A stretch of DNA of 64,000 nucleotides from UBA1426 sp050953365 (GTDB lineage Bacteria; Bacillota; Clostridia; Peptostreptococcales; Anaerovoracaceae), in the NCBI GenBank assembly GCA_050953365.1, contig JBMNMN010000023.1, positions 1 to 64,000 on the forward strand, in the 5' to 3' direction. Positions 50,505 to 59,002 of the stretch are shown here, one piece after another (the first letter of the stretch is position 1; each line of letters starts with the position of its first letter). The notes beneath the pieces were generated by a model. It worked only from the letters and a program-made list of their open reading frames with translations. It was not told where the DNA came from and searched no databases. The position numbers and the translations under genes are program-made.

Positions 50505-51005
50505 CTGGCCGATCTCCACGTAGCGAATGGTCCCGCTGCATTCAAAAGTCTGCGTTTTTACGATAAAAGTCTTCCCTGCCCGCAGCTCCTGGCTGCCGAT
50601 TTTGGGGCTTGGGGTATCTTTGGCAACCTTTGTTTTGATCTGAATCACCACGTCCTTTTTGCTTGGGTCCGTGGCATCCACGATGACCCCGTCATCCCGA
50701 ATCGCCTGCATTACATAGTCCTCCAGCCACACGTCGGTGATGGTGGCGTTCATGTACTCGTTTCCGGCTACCAGCTTTTCCCCCACCAAATCCTGCCGGA
50801 TGATCTCGTCAACCAGCCGCGGGGCGGTGCCGATGATGACAACCTCTGCCGTCAGATCTACCTGGGCAGATACTGCATCGTTGATCTTCTGCCCGAAAAG
50901 CTGAACACCGATGGCTCCCGCAACCACAACGACGGCGATCAAAATCAACAGATCCACTACGTTAATAATTCCAAAAAGCTTGCCTTTCTCGTTGATTATC
51001 TTCAT
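50502..51005 (-). CDS. DUF4330 single-pass membrane protein
   Basis: It begins MKIINEKGKLFGIINVVDLL, an N-terminal cytosolic start and one membrane segment (about 17-38), followed by an extracytoplasmic beta-rich domain (LTAEVVIIGTAPRLVDEII, ELRAGKTFIVKT). DUF4330 proteins are found beside O-antigen ligase and csaB genes in clostridia. Function unknown; a scaffold role in wall-polymer export is only an inference. Confidence 0.85.
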   Translation of the reverse strand: MKIINEKGKLFGIINVVDLLILIAVVVVAGAIGVQLFGQKINDAVSAQVDLTAEVVIIGTAPRLVDEIIRQDLVGEKLVAGNEYMNATITDVWLEDYVMQAIRDDGVIVDATDPSKKDVVIQIKTKVAKDTPSPKIGSQELRAGKTFIVKTQTFECSGTIRYVEIGQ

Positions 51006-51133
51006 TCCAACCTCCGTATACGGTGGGGACGACGATTGGCATCGTCCCTATAGTGCAAGATTTCAATCTATAGTGCTAATACTGCAATGGCAGTTAGTAA
51101 AAAAGTATGACCAATACGCAACCAATACGCAAA

Positions 51134-51283
51134 TGTGCAAAATTTCAATTAATGCATTAATATTCTGTAATTTTATGTAAAACAAGACTAAGCTTTGTGC
51201 AAAATTTCAATTAATGCATGAATTATCGTAAATATATTACATTATTTACATTAACCAACATGCATTAGTTGATTTTTTGCACA
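51134..51283 (+). repeat. Three copies of a 24-bp motif, the last inverted
   Basis: TGTGCAAAATTTCAATTAAT plus GCAT occurs at 51134-51157 and 51196-51219, and inverted at 51260-51283 (ATGCATTAGTTGATTTTTTG...). The last two could form a stem. No gene is visible in the gap 51006-51391. Confidence 0.85.
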
Positions 51284-51287
51284 TTCT

Positions 51288-51402
51288 CTCGCCGGCCTAT
51301 TAATTTCGCCCGTCTATTCTAAAGCTCGCCGGCCTATTTTAATTTCACCCGCCTATTCAAAAGCTCGCCGGCCTATTTTATCTCTACCCGCTTATTCAAA
51401 AA
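51288..51402 (-). repeat. 39-bp array starting in a glycosyltransferase 3' end
   Basis: Units at 51364-51402 (contains the gene stop TAA 51394-51392), 51325-51363 (39 bp) and 51288-51324 (37 bp) share CTCGCCGGCCTATT and a TTCAAAA end. Confidence 0.92.
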
Positions 51403-52612
51403 TCCCGCGTGACATAAGGGTCTGCTCCATCTGCTGCACCCTTCTGTCCCAAGAGCACGCCCTTCCGTACTCCATACGTTTTTCCGCCTTGGAAGGATCC
51501 CGCTCCTGCAGCGCTTCCCTACATTTTACCACAAAATCCTCCCGGTTTTCAGCAATATATACGACGTCGGCATAATCCAGCACCTGCAGCGGTTCCCGGG
51601 TGCTGACGATGGGTTTCCCCGTGGCCAGATACTCATAGAATTTCAAAGGACTTACATCCTTGGATAATCTGCCTTCCCTAAAGAGGTTGAGGCAAACGTC
51701 AAATCCGGCAATGATTTCCGGTAATTGGGTTTGGGGTACCAGTCCCATAAATCGTATGTTTGGATACGCTTGCAACGAAGACAGATCTACCCCCGGCAGG
51801 CTGCGCCCGACCAAGATCAGCTCTCCCTCGGGAAAAGCTTCCGCCACGGCTTTCATGCATTCGTAATCGATGCATTCCTGGAGCATCCCCACAAAGCCGA
51901 ACACCGGCTTCGGCGCGCCGGCAATTTCTTTTTGCCCTATCGACCCCTCCTGTGGCGAGACAGCCCTTTCTGAAGCCAATCCCTCCGATGCAGCACCCGA
52001 TGCGTCAGGCGATGCGGCAGCTGCCCGGGAAAAGAGTTCGTAATCTACCCCGTTAGGAATTAACTCTGTATTTTCGTTGTACTCACGCAAGGTATCATAC
52101 AACCCCGCCGCCGTGCAGAACACCTGACCCGCAGCGGAAGCCAGGTCCTTCTCCATAGCATCTACAACGGCCGGATCGATCATGCCCTTGTATGCGGAAT
52201 GCCGGTCCACGCAGTCATAAATCACCCCTTTGTTGGGAATGAGATGTATCAAATCGCATGAGGTAGGCGAGTAACACCAAAGATATGGTTCCTTAAATCC
52301 GTGCTCCCTCATTCGCTTTCGAATATAGCGGGCAAGCCGCTTCTGGTTGATCCGGTTGATCCAGCGGTACTTATTAAAAAAAGGGAAAACGGGAGGAGGC
52401 GAATAGACCGTGATGTTCTCTTTTGCTTTCTGTCCCGGTCTTCTGAAAGCCGTCAGCCGCTTAAGGGCCGATCTGTCTTTAAGAGGCGCCAGCAGCGAAA
52501 CCGGAGGATCTATATACAGAATCTCCGCATCTCTCAACCGATTCATCACATTTTGTTTGCGGGTAGGGACCGGATAATAGTTGGAGGTGGAAATGCAAAC
52601 GATTTGACGCAT
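51392..52612 (-). CDS. Glycosyltransferase (GT4-like, TuaH-type)
   Basis: The N-terminal half contains YDCVDRHSAYKGM and ELIPNGVDYELFSRA. The C-terminal Rossmann half contains FGFVGMLQECIDYECMKAVA, GELILVGRSLPG and the sugar-nucleotide site VSPLKFYEYLATGKPIVST. A low-complexity Ala/Ser/Glu linker (about 197-225) separates the halves. It resembles TuaH-like teichuronic acid glycosyltransferases. It starts at the last base of the GT4-CsaB gene stop, so it is in the same operon. Confidence 0.88.
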   Translation of the reverse strand: MRQIVCISTSNYYPVPTRKQNVMNRLRDAEILYIDPPVSLLAPLKDRSALKRLTAFRRPGQKAKENITVYSPPPVFPFFNKYRWINRINQKRLARYIRKRMREHGFKEPYLWCYSPTSCDLIHLIPNKGVIYDCVDRHSAYKGMIDPAVVDAMEKDLASAAGQVFCTAAGLYDTLREYNENTELIPNGVDYELFSRAAAASPDASGAASEGLASERAVSPQEGSIGQKEIAGAPKPVFGFVGMLQECIDYECMKAVAEAFPEGELILVGRSLPGVDLSSLQAYPNIRFMGLVPQTQLPEIIAGFDVCLNLFREGRLSKDVSPLKFYEYLATGKPIVSTREPLQVLDYADVVYIAENREDFVVKCREALQERDPSKAEKRMEYGRACSWDRRVQQMEQTLMSRGIFE

Positions 52613-54816
52613 TAAGCCCTCCTTTCCGACGGGCGGGCCAAAAGCCGTCTGGCCGCATCGATATTAATTTTCTGTGCCTCCTTCAGACGCTCTGCCGCCT
52701 CCTGCGCCTTTTCGGGCCCCCTTTGCATTGCCAAATCGATTTCATTGCAGAGCCATTCTGTGGATAGAGATGCCAAGGGCATGCAGGCAGTGGATCCGAT
52801 ATCCTTTATAAAACTGTCCACCTTCACATCATAGGAAATGCCGATGACAGGCGCTCCTCCCGCCGTGGCAAAGATCAAAGAGTGAAGACGCATCCCCACC
52901 ACAACCTCCATGGAACCCAGCATTCCGATGAGTTCCTCCACAGTGTGCTTGTGCCTGCATTTATAATACGGACTTGTCATGCTGGCCGCAGCCTTGTCTG
53001 CGGCAGAAATATCCTTGGGAATCTCAATGGGCAAAAATATCGGCGTTACACCGTAAGTTTTCCATGCGTAATCCGCCGCTTCCCCCACCCACTCAGGATG
53101 GTGAAAATCCGGCCAGTTGCGCAGGCAAAAACCGATCTTTCGAATCCCGGAAGGAATTCCTTCTTTGGCAAAAGCCGCCTCTACCGCCGCAGGGCCGACC
53201 TTTGAAATGTTCACCGTGGGGTCTGCAGCCAGGATAATCTCCGGTTTCTCCACCTTCATTTCTTTCAACAGTTCTAAAGACACACTGTCTCTCAAGGTGA
53301 TGATATCCGCTGTGTTGTTTAGCACCTTGGCGGCAATCCGGCGGTTCTTTTGGGAATTGATGGGGCCGATGCCGCAGCCGTACATAATGATTTTGCAACC
53401 GCACCACTTGGCCGCTTGCAAGGTAAACAGATAGAAGTACAGGGATCTTGAAGAGGTTACGTCCTGAATCAGGCTGCCTCCGCCGTTGACAAATATCTCG
53501 GCCTTCCGGAGACTTCGGATAAAGGCGGGCACATTAAAGATGTACATGGCTCTGGTCTTATTGGCAACCCTGGTTTCATTCTTTTTTCTCGACATGACCC
53601 AAAAAGGCATATCGGGATCGATTTCACGGAACTGGGACAGAATGGCCTTCAAAATGGCCTCGTCCCCGGCATTGCCTCTGCCGTAAGCTCCGCAAATAAC
53701 CGCGCCATGCCTGCCTTTATACTGTTTGCGGCGGAGAATGGTACGATAGACCTGCTCCTGGTCTTGCCGCATACGCTCCAGAGAGAAATCCTTCTTTGCC
53801 TTTTGAAACAAGTTTTCTGCCAGCCTGCGCCTCAATTCTTCATCCACGGACAACCGATATATGTAGTCGCTGAAAGTTTCCACATCGCCGGCTTCAAAAA
53901 GGAAACCGTTCTCGCCGTGATTAATGAGGGCGGGAATACCTCCCACGCGGCTGGCCACCGCAGGACAATGTTCGTATGCGCCTTCCAATAGAGAATAGGG
54001 GAAGGTTTCCGAAAGAGAAGCCAGCACGTTGATATCCACCTTGGAAAAGAAACCTTTAATGTCGTTGATCCATCCCACAAATTCGACTCTGTGGCTGATC
54101 TTAAGCTCTTTGGTCAAGGCCCTCAACTCATCTTCGTCCTCGCCGGTTCCCGCAATCAAGAGCTTTAACCTGGGGTTTTTCCCGTAAGCAATGTTAAAGG
54201 CTCGAATTACCGTGCCGATATCTTTGATAGGAGTAAGCCGGGCCGCAATGCCGACTATGATATCTTCGTCTTCTCCTTTTGAAGGTTTGGGGGTTTCGTT
54301 GGCGCCGGAGAAATCAAGACCGTTGTAAATCGTAAAGATCCGCCAGGGATCAAATCCCCTCTCAATGAGGTTCTGTTCCATCCTGCCGGCCACCGCCATA
54401 TAGAAGTCCATGTTCCGAAGGGCTATGGCGTTGATCAGACCGAAGGTATATTGTTTCAGCGGCATGCCTAAGTAATCCAGCCTGGGATCCGAGTGGACCG
54501 TAGTCATCACCGGAATCGTCCGCAGCTTTTTCACGAGCACTCCCAACATGTTCGCTTTGGCGCCGTGACAGTGGATTACATCGGGCTTGAAGCTGTCCAC
54601 TTCTCTCAGGGCCATCCTCATATCATTGAAAACATTCCAGCCGTTTTCGATGACCACCACGTCCAGGCCCATTTCCCTGCCTTCGTCGGCTAAAACGCCG
54701 CTGCGAAAGCTCACCAGCCTGAGATCGTTGTTTTCCGACAGCTCCCGTGCCAAAGATAAGATATGGGTTTTGCCGCCTCCGATGTCGCCACCGGCTGCAA
54801 ACAACATAATTCTCAT
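52612..54816 (-). CDS. GT4 glycosyltransferase fused to CsaB polysaccharide pyruvyltransferase
   Basis: Residues about 1-362 form a GT4 glycosyltransferase (GGDIGGGKTHILSLAREL, VHSDPRLDYLGMPLKQYTFG, IYNGLDF, SETFPYSLLEGAYEHCPAVA). Residues about 370-725 form a CsaB domain (CGAYGRGNAGDEAILKAIL, FVNGGGSLIQDVTS, YGCGIGPI, VVGMRLHSLIFA). CsaB adds a pyruvate ketal to secondary wall polymer, creating the ligand for SLH domains. The two activities are usually separate genes. ATG 54816 has GGAGG 5 nt upstream. The neighbouring SLH protein fits this role. Confidence 0.93.
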   Translation of the reverse strand: MRIMLFAAGGDIGGGKTHILSLARELSENNDLRLVSFRSGVLADEGREMGLDVVVIENGWNVFNDMRMALREVDSFKPDVIHCHGAKANMLGVLVKKLRTIPVMTTVHSDPRLDYLGMPLKQYTFGLINAIALRNMDFYMAVAGRMEQNLIERGFDPWRIFTIYNGLDFSGANETPKPSKGEDEDIIVGIAARLTPIKDIGTVIRAFNIAYGKNPRLKLLIAGTGEDEDELRALTKELKISHRVEFVGWINDIKGFFSKVDINVLASLSETFPYSLLEGAYEHCPAVASRVGGIPALINHGENGFLFEAGDVETFSDYIYRLSVDEELRRRLAENLFQKAKKDFSLERMRQDQEQVYRTILRRKQYKGRHGAVICGAYGRGNAGDEAILKAILSQFREIDPDMPFWVMSRKKNETRVANKTRAMYIFNVPAFIRSLRKAEIFVNGGGSLIQDVTSSRSLYFYLFTLQAAKWCGCKIIMYGCGIGPINSQKNRRIAAKVLNNTADIITLRDSVSLELLKEMKVEKPEIILAADPTVNISKVGPAAVEAAFAKEGIPSGIRKIGFCLRNWPDFHHPEWVGEAADYAWKTYGVTPIFLPIEIPKDISAADKAAASMTSPYYKCRHKHTVEELIGMLGSMEVVVGMRLHSLIFATAGGAPVIGISYDVKVDSFIKDIGSTACMPLASLSTEWLCNEIDLAMQRGPEKAQEAAERLKEAQKINIDAARRLLARPSERRA

Positions 54817-54864
54817 TGGATCCTCCAAATATACATACGACCTTCACTTCCGGCTGCCCGGCAC

Positions 54865-54904
54865 GGCCTGTCCTCTACAGACTTATATCGGACAGGCCTG
54901 TCCG
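54865..54904 (+). promoter_or_regulatory. Perfect 16-bp palindrome upstream of the GT4-CsaB gene
   Basis: CGGACAGGCCTGTCCG (54889-54904) is a perfect palindrome; a further GGCCTGTCC half lies at 54865-54873. It may be an operator or part of a transcription-end hairpin of the SLH gene. No T run follows. Confidence 0.5.
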
Positions 54905-54914
54905 GTAAATTCGT

Positions 54915-57900
54915 TTAATACAAGCCTGTTATAATGGTGGCCACCTGTGCCCGGGTCACCGGGTCTTTCGGCCAAACCTTTCCGCTATAGCCCGAAACAA
55001 CCTGCTGTTTCACCAAGGTTTTTACATAGGGAAGCGCCCAGTCGGCAATTTGGCTATGATCTGCGAAGACGGTCAGATCCGCCTCGGCAAAACCGCGTAC
55101 CTGGGTTCGCCCGATTATCGTCATAACCTCCTGCCTGCTGATGGCACCCATTGGGTTAAAGTATACTTTTCCATCCTTTGCGGTTCCCATGATGATGCCC
55201 ATTCCGTACATGGCTTTAACGGATTCAAGCGCCCATGCGGGTATGTCGGCGGCATCTACGAAGGGCAGAACAACATGCTCATATCCGGCTGCTTTCTCGC
55301 CCATCCAGTTTCTCATAAGAACGGCAAATTCCGCTCTGGTAATGCTCTTGTCCGGGTGATAAACCAAACCGCTGTCCGTTTTCACTCCGTTTACTACGCC
55401 CTGTCCATAGAGGAATACAGTGTTATCCTTTGCCCAGTGTCCCTGCATATCGATGAAAGGCTGGGGCGCGGCAGGATCTCCCGGAATGGTCAGGCTGCTG
55501 CGGGAGAGATTTCCGCTCTCATCAGAGGCCATCAACGCAACCCGGTGCATGGCGCCGTCTGCGGGGGGCAAAGCAGCCGTAAGGGTCCTGGTATTTCCGT
55601 TGTACTGGAATTGCAGCGGTTTGCCGTCATATGTCAAAACCATATCCGCGGCTGCAATTCCAACATCCACTCCGTCGCTGACAATCGCTGTCAAAGTCCC
55701 GCCGCTGACACTCATCTGGATCTGAGGCGGTTCCAGGTCAACGTAGTAACCCAAGCCTCCCATTACCTGATCCAAATAGAAGGTTCCTGTTTGTTTCCCT
55801 GTGGCCAGGATCTTCATGGATGCCAGAGCGGTTGCTCCTGCAGGCAAGTTCACATGGACCTGCTTCCAACCCATGAAGTCCAGTTTCGTTCCGATGATCT
55901 CCTTTACGCCTTCGGGCGTATTTACGATCAAATTCAATGTATTTCCCGATCCGTCACCGTACACCCACAAGCTCAAACTGCCGGTTTTCTTGGTAAACGT
56001 CAAAGAAGACGGAATGAGGAGCTCGCTTTTAGCTGCCGCGGCAAAATCGTAGCGCACTTCCGCGCTTTGGTATCCGTAGCGCACCTTTGTAAGGTCCGTA
56101 TTCAGGTTAACGGATATGCCCGGCTCCGGCTGCATCTGGAAGACGTGCGTTGAATTTTCAAAGGTTTCAAGCCGCCATCCGTCGCTGGTAATACGTACGT
56201 TTATCGTTGCAGACGTTCCTCCGGCGGAAGCGGTAATGGTACCCGCTCCGCTGGTGATGTTGGCTGCTGTAAATCTTCCGTTTTCATCGATGGTTCCGAT
56301 TCCCCCTCCGACGCTCCAGGTATAGCATTTATCCTGGGAAACAAGCGGCAGGCGCTGATGAACTGCGGATGCGGTCAGATCGACGGTTTCCCCCGAGTTG
56401 ACGGTGATTTCGGTAACCGCTTTTCCGTCGGTCTGGTTTGCGATGGTGATGCTGTCCGGCTTGGCGACAACGGTGACCTCGGCCGTGGCAACAGTGTTGC
56501 TGCTCAGCTTGGCCGTGATCTGGCCGGCTTTGGCCGAAGCGCCGGCAGTAAATGCATTGTTCTCGTCGAAGGTTCCGATGCCGTTTGAAGCGCTGAATGT
56601 AAGAGATGTGAGAGCAGGAGCCTCAACGGGGTAATAGTTTTCGTCCGTCGCCTTTACAGAGAAGATCTGTGTTGCTCCGGCCAGCATCCTCACGCTGTAC
56701 GGATAGAGGTGGATGTTGGCGAGACGACCTGTGGGCGACGCTGTATTTACCAATAGAATATAGTTCGCGCAACTGCGCAGGGAGCCTTGGGAAGGGCTGT
56801 TGACGGTAGTTAGGCTGCTATCGCCGGGATAAAGGGAGTGAATAGCCGTTGAGCCTCCCCCGTCCATATTGACCGCTTCCACGCAACCCAGTTCCAGCAG
56901 ACGGTTTGCCAGCTGTGACAAGGTCGCTCCTTTACTGTGACCGGTAAGCCTGCCGTCTACCGTGTAGAACACAACGCTTCCGTCAGCCCGGATGCCGATG
57001 GCCGTGCGAGGATGGATTTCCCCATTGGAAGGAGCCACATTGACACCCGCCGTGATGAGCTTTTCTCCCCCGCCCACCGCAAAGGCAACGTCGTCCCATG
57101 CAGGATCTGCAGGAAACGTGATGGTAACCGGATCACCCGGAACCAATCGTGTCAGGTTCGCCAAGGTACCAGGATAATTGGTTTCGGAGGCCATGGTGAG
57201 AAGCAGTTTCCCGGGAGGGATAAAGGTAGGCCCCGTTGCGTTCAGCACAGAGTCCACTGTTGCCTCCACGGTACCGTTCAGCCGCAGCTCTTCCGAATCA
57301 ACGGAAAGCAGAATATTATAGGTAGGTATTGTTGCTTTATTCGTATAATCATTACCGAAAACCCTGGTGTAAAGCACTACACCGGATGCCTTGGTAACGG
57401 TTTTATTCAAATGAATGGACCCTATGGGTGAAGATAAGTAAGGACTGTCAATTCGAATATTCAGGTTTGCTCTTCCGATGATGGCCGTACCGTCATCGTA
57501 GAATCCCACGGTTGGATAGGACATGCTTTCGGATGTGACGAGGAGTCCGTCCTTAATGGTCATTCCGATGGGAACGCCGGTGCTCATGTCAAAATAGTCT
57601 CCGTTCATGCCGGCTATTACATACTTGCCTTCTCCCGCCGCTTTTTCAACCACGGCTTTGAAGCTTGCCGCCCCATACACATCGTTTCCATGAGAAATTA
57701 CGGGAATTACTTCCCCTCCCGGATAGTATTCGATATAGTTCTCCGCAATCTTTTCTGTGTATCCGGCATTCCAATAGATCCCGTTTGCCAGTCGCGTTTT
57801 TTCACCGATGAGCAGTGATTTTCCGTAAAGCTTGTCCCCCAGGCTGTCTGCAAATGCTGTCCATCCTGTGAAAGCACTGATAAGCAGCACTATCGCCAAC

Positions 57901-57932
57901 AGCAACGATAGCCGTGTTTTAAAATTTCTCAT
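54915..57932 (-). CDS. S-layer-anchored NAGPA-type phosphodiester glycosidase
   Basis: A signal peptide (about 1-28) leads into a NAGPA domain (about 70-400: ISHGNDVYGAASFKAVVEKA, VIAGMNGDYFDM, RTAIGIRADGSVVF, VNMDGGGSTA). Next come two bacterial Ig-like segments (about 405-585), a carbohydrate-binding-like region (about 590-735), an Ig-like stretch and three SLH domains (about 825-1005: DMQGHWAKDNTVFLYGQGVV, ITRAEFAVLM). NAGPA enzymes split N-acetylglucosamine-1-phosphodiesters, as found in wall polymers. The SLH end should bind pyruvylated polymer made by the adjacent CsaB. Confidence 0.92.
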   Translation of the reverse strand: MRNFKTRLSLLLAIVLLISAFTGWTAFADSLGDKLYGKSLLIGEKTRLANGIYWNAGYTEKIAENYIEYYPGGEVIPVISHGNDVYGAASFKAVVEKAAGEGKYVIAGMNGDYFDMSTGVPIGMTIKDGLLVTSESMSYPTVGFYDDGTAIIGRANLNIRIDSPYLSSPIGSIHLNKTVTKASGVVLYTRVFGNDYTNKATIPTYNILLSVDSEELRLNGTVEATVDSVLNATGPTFIPPGKLLLTMASETNYPGTLANLTRLVPGDPVTITFPADPAWDDVAFAVGGGEKLITAGVNVAPSNGEIHPRTAIGIRADGSVVFYTVDGRLTGHSKGATLSQLANRLLELGCVEAVNMDGGGSTAIHSLYPGDSSLTTVNSPSQGSLRSCANYILLVNTASPTGRLANIHLYPYSVRMLAGATQIFSVKATDENYYPVEAPALTSLTFSASNGIGTFDENNAFTAGASAKAGQITAKLSSNTVATAEVTVVAKPDSITIANQTDGKAVTEITVNSGETVDLTASAVHQRLPLVSQDKCYTWSVGGGIGTIDENGRFTAANITSGAGTITASAGGTSATINVRITSDGWRLETFENSTHVFQMQPEPGISVNLNTDLTKVRYGYQSAEVRYDFAAAAKSELLIPSSLTFTKKTGSLSLWVYGDGSGNTLNLIVNTPEGVKEIIGTKLDFMGWKQVHVNLPAGATALASMKILATGKQTGTFYLDQVMGGLGYYVDLEPPQIQMSVSGGTLTAIVSDGVDVGIAAADMVLTYDGKPLQFQYNGNTRTLTAALPPADGAMHRVALMASDESGNLSRSSLTIPGDPAAPQPFIDMQGHWAKDNTVFLYGQGVVNGVKTDSGLVYHPDKSITRAEFAVLMRNWMGEKAAGYEHVVLPFVDAADIPAWALESVKAMYGMGIIMGTAKDGKVYFNPMGAISRQEVMTIIGRTQVRGFAEADLTVFADHSQIADWALPYVKTLVKQQVVSGYSGKVWPKDPVTRAQVATIITGLY

Positions 57933-58002
57933 GTTATCATCCCTTATCCTTTTGTTTTTTAACTAGCAGTGTTGTGAGTTGTGGATTTGTTTTTGTCGGA
58001 AT

Positions 58003-58434
58003 TTATTCGATGGAGTATGTACCTTTTACCATGACCCAAATGTCCTCGGCTGCGCTGATTCCTCTGCCATCGGCTCTTGGAATCAGGAGCAGATGGTTTC
58101 TCGTAACTGCAAAGCCTCCTTTTAGGTCCTTACCTTCCGTTACATCGGAAAGCCCGTCCTGCCCCGATGCGACGGCAAGAGCGCTTCCGCTGCGCAAGAT
58201 AATCTCCGTTCCTTCTCCTCCGATCAGTTTTTTACCCGCTTCAACAAAGACAGGCTGAAACACCGCGGAAGAGCCTCCTGTGCCTTTTAAGGATGCAATT
58301 TGCGCATCCACGTAACTCTTGGTTACCACTGGGTCTTCCGCCGAACCGGGCTCATAGCCGGCAGCCCCCACCGCCACCGTTGTGACGATGAGGGCTAGCG
58401 CAACGATCATTACCGTGACATTTGCTTTGTTCAT
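58003..58434 (-). CDS. Secreted or anchored protein of unknown function (143 aa)
   Basis: An N-terminal hydrophobic segment (about 7-25, VMIVALALIVTTVAVGAAGY) suggests a signal peptide or anchor. The rest has a short helix with VTKSYVDAQIASLKG and a compact beta-rich domain (VFVEAGKKLIGGEGTEIILR, GFAVTRNHLLLIPRADGRG). Similar small proteins appear in clostridial genomes; I cannot name a function. It lies just upstream of the SLH gene and may be cotranscribed with it. Confidence 0.75.
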   Translation of the reverse strand: MNKANVTVMIVALALIVTTVAVGAAGYEPGSAEDPVVTKSYVDAQIASLKGTGGSSAVFQPVFVEAGKKLIGGEGTEIILRSGSALAVASGQDGLSDVTEGKDLKGGFAVTRNHLLLIPRADGRGISAAEDIWVMVKGTYSIE

Positions 58435-58466
58435 GTCCTTTCTCCTTTGTGCTTTGTTTTGGATGG

Positions 58467-58528
58467 CCGTCAGAAAGCCGCGATCCCAAGCTTTCGCCGG
58501 GGCGTCAAAAATCCACGATTCCCAAGCT
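58467..58528 (-). repeat. Duplicated 3' end of ndoA
   Basis: The last 28 nt of ndoA and flank (58528-58501, with the TGA) recur with about 20 of 26 matches at 58492-58467: AGCTTGGGAATCGTGG against AGCTTGGGATCGCGG. Confidence 0.78.
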
Positions 58529-58855
58529 GATGGTCAGGGCTTCATTGGTTTTCTGAAGACATTTATCGTCGATGCGGCCGATTTTTTCTCTCAACCGTTT
58601 TTTATCAATCGTTCTCAGTTGCTCCAGCAGGATCACCGAATCCTTGGCTAATCCGTTCCCTTCGGCCGGAATTTCCACATGGGTGGGAAGTTTAGCCTTA
58701 TTGATCTGCGAAGTAACTGCGGCCACGATAACCGTGGGACTATATTTATTTCCAACGTCATTCTGAACTATGAGAACAGGCCGAACTCCGCCTTGTTCCG
58801 AGCCGATGACAGGACTTAAATCGGCAAAATATATTTCACCTTTCTTTACAATCAA
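58505..58855 (-). CDS. ndoA: MazF-family mRNA endoribonuclease toxin
   Basis: The 116-residue product from TTG 58855 aligns end to end with Bacillus EndoA: KKGEIYFADLSPVIGSEQGG, RPVLIVQND, AAVTSQINKAKLPTHVEI, SVILLEQLRTIDKKRL. Catalytic Arg and Thr positions (GVRPV, VTSQ) are present. It cleaves RNA at specific short sequences when free of antitoxin. Upstream GTG codons at 58864 and 58882 are possible starts but would add residues absent from homologues. The antitoxin gene lies 147 nt upstream. Confidence 0.93.
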   Translation of the reverse strand: MIVKKGEIYFADLSPVIGSEQGGVRPVLIVQNDVGNKYSPTVIVAAVTSQINKAKLPTHVEIPAEGNGLAKDSVILLEQLRTIDKKRLREKIGRIDDKCLQKTNEALTISLGIVDF

Positions 58856-58947
58856 GTCATTCACACTCTCTTCCGTACACACCGACGGGAATCCAACCCG
58901 TAACGGGTGTTATTTAGTTGTAGTATGCTTACAGTTGCAAATCTCTT

Positions 58948-58994
58948 GTTGTAAAAAGCGCCTTACCGCATCCGGGACTGACACTTTTTACAAC
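58948..58994 (-). repeat. Inverted repeat between antitoxin and toxin genes
   Basis: GTTGTAAAAAG (58948-58958) and CTTTTTACAAC (58984-58994) are perfect 11-bp arms around a 25-nt loop. The stem could act as an attenuator or processing site between ndoAI and ndoA. Confidence 0.75.
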
Positions 58995-59002
58995 AATGCT
59001 TT

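Noticed and set aside
50305..50541. 78-residue gene with RKSAGKF repeats listed as a confident CDS
   Set aside because: It overlaps the DUF4330 3' end, lacks a ribosome site of note and consists of a 27-bp array; kept only as an observation.
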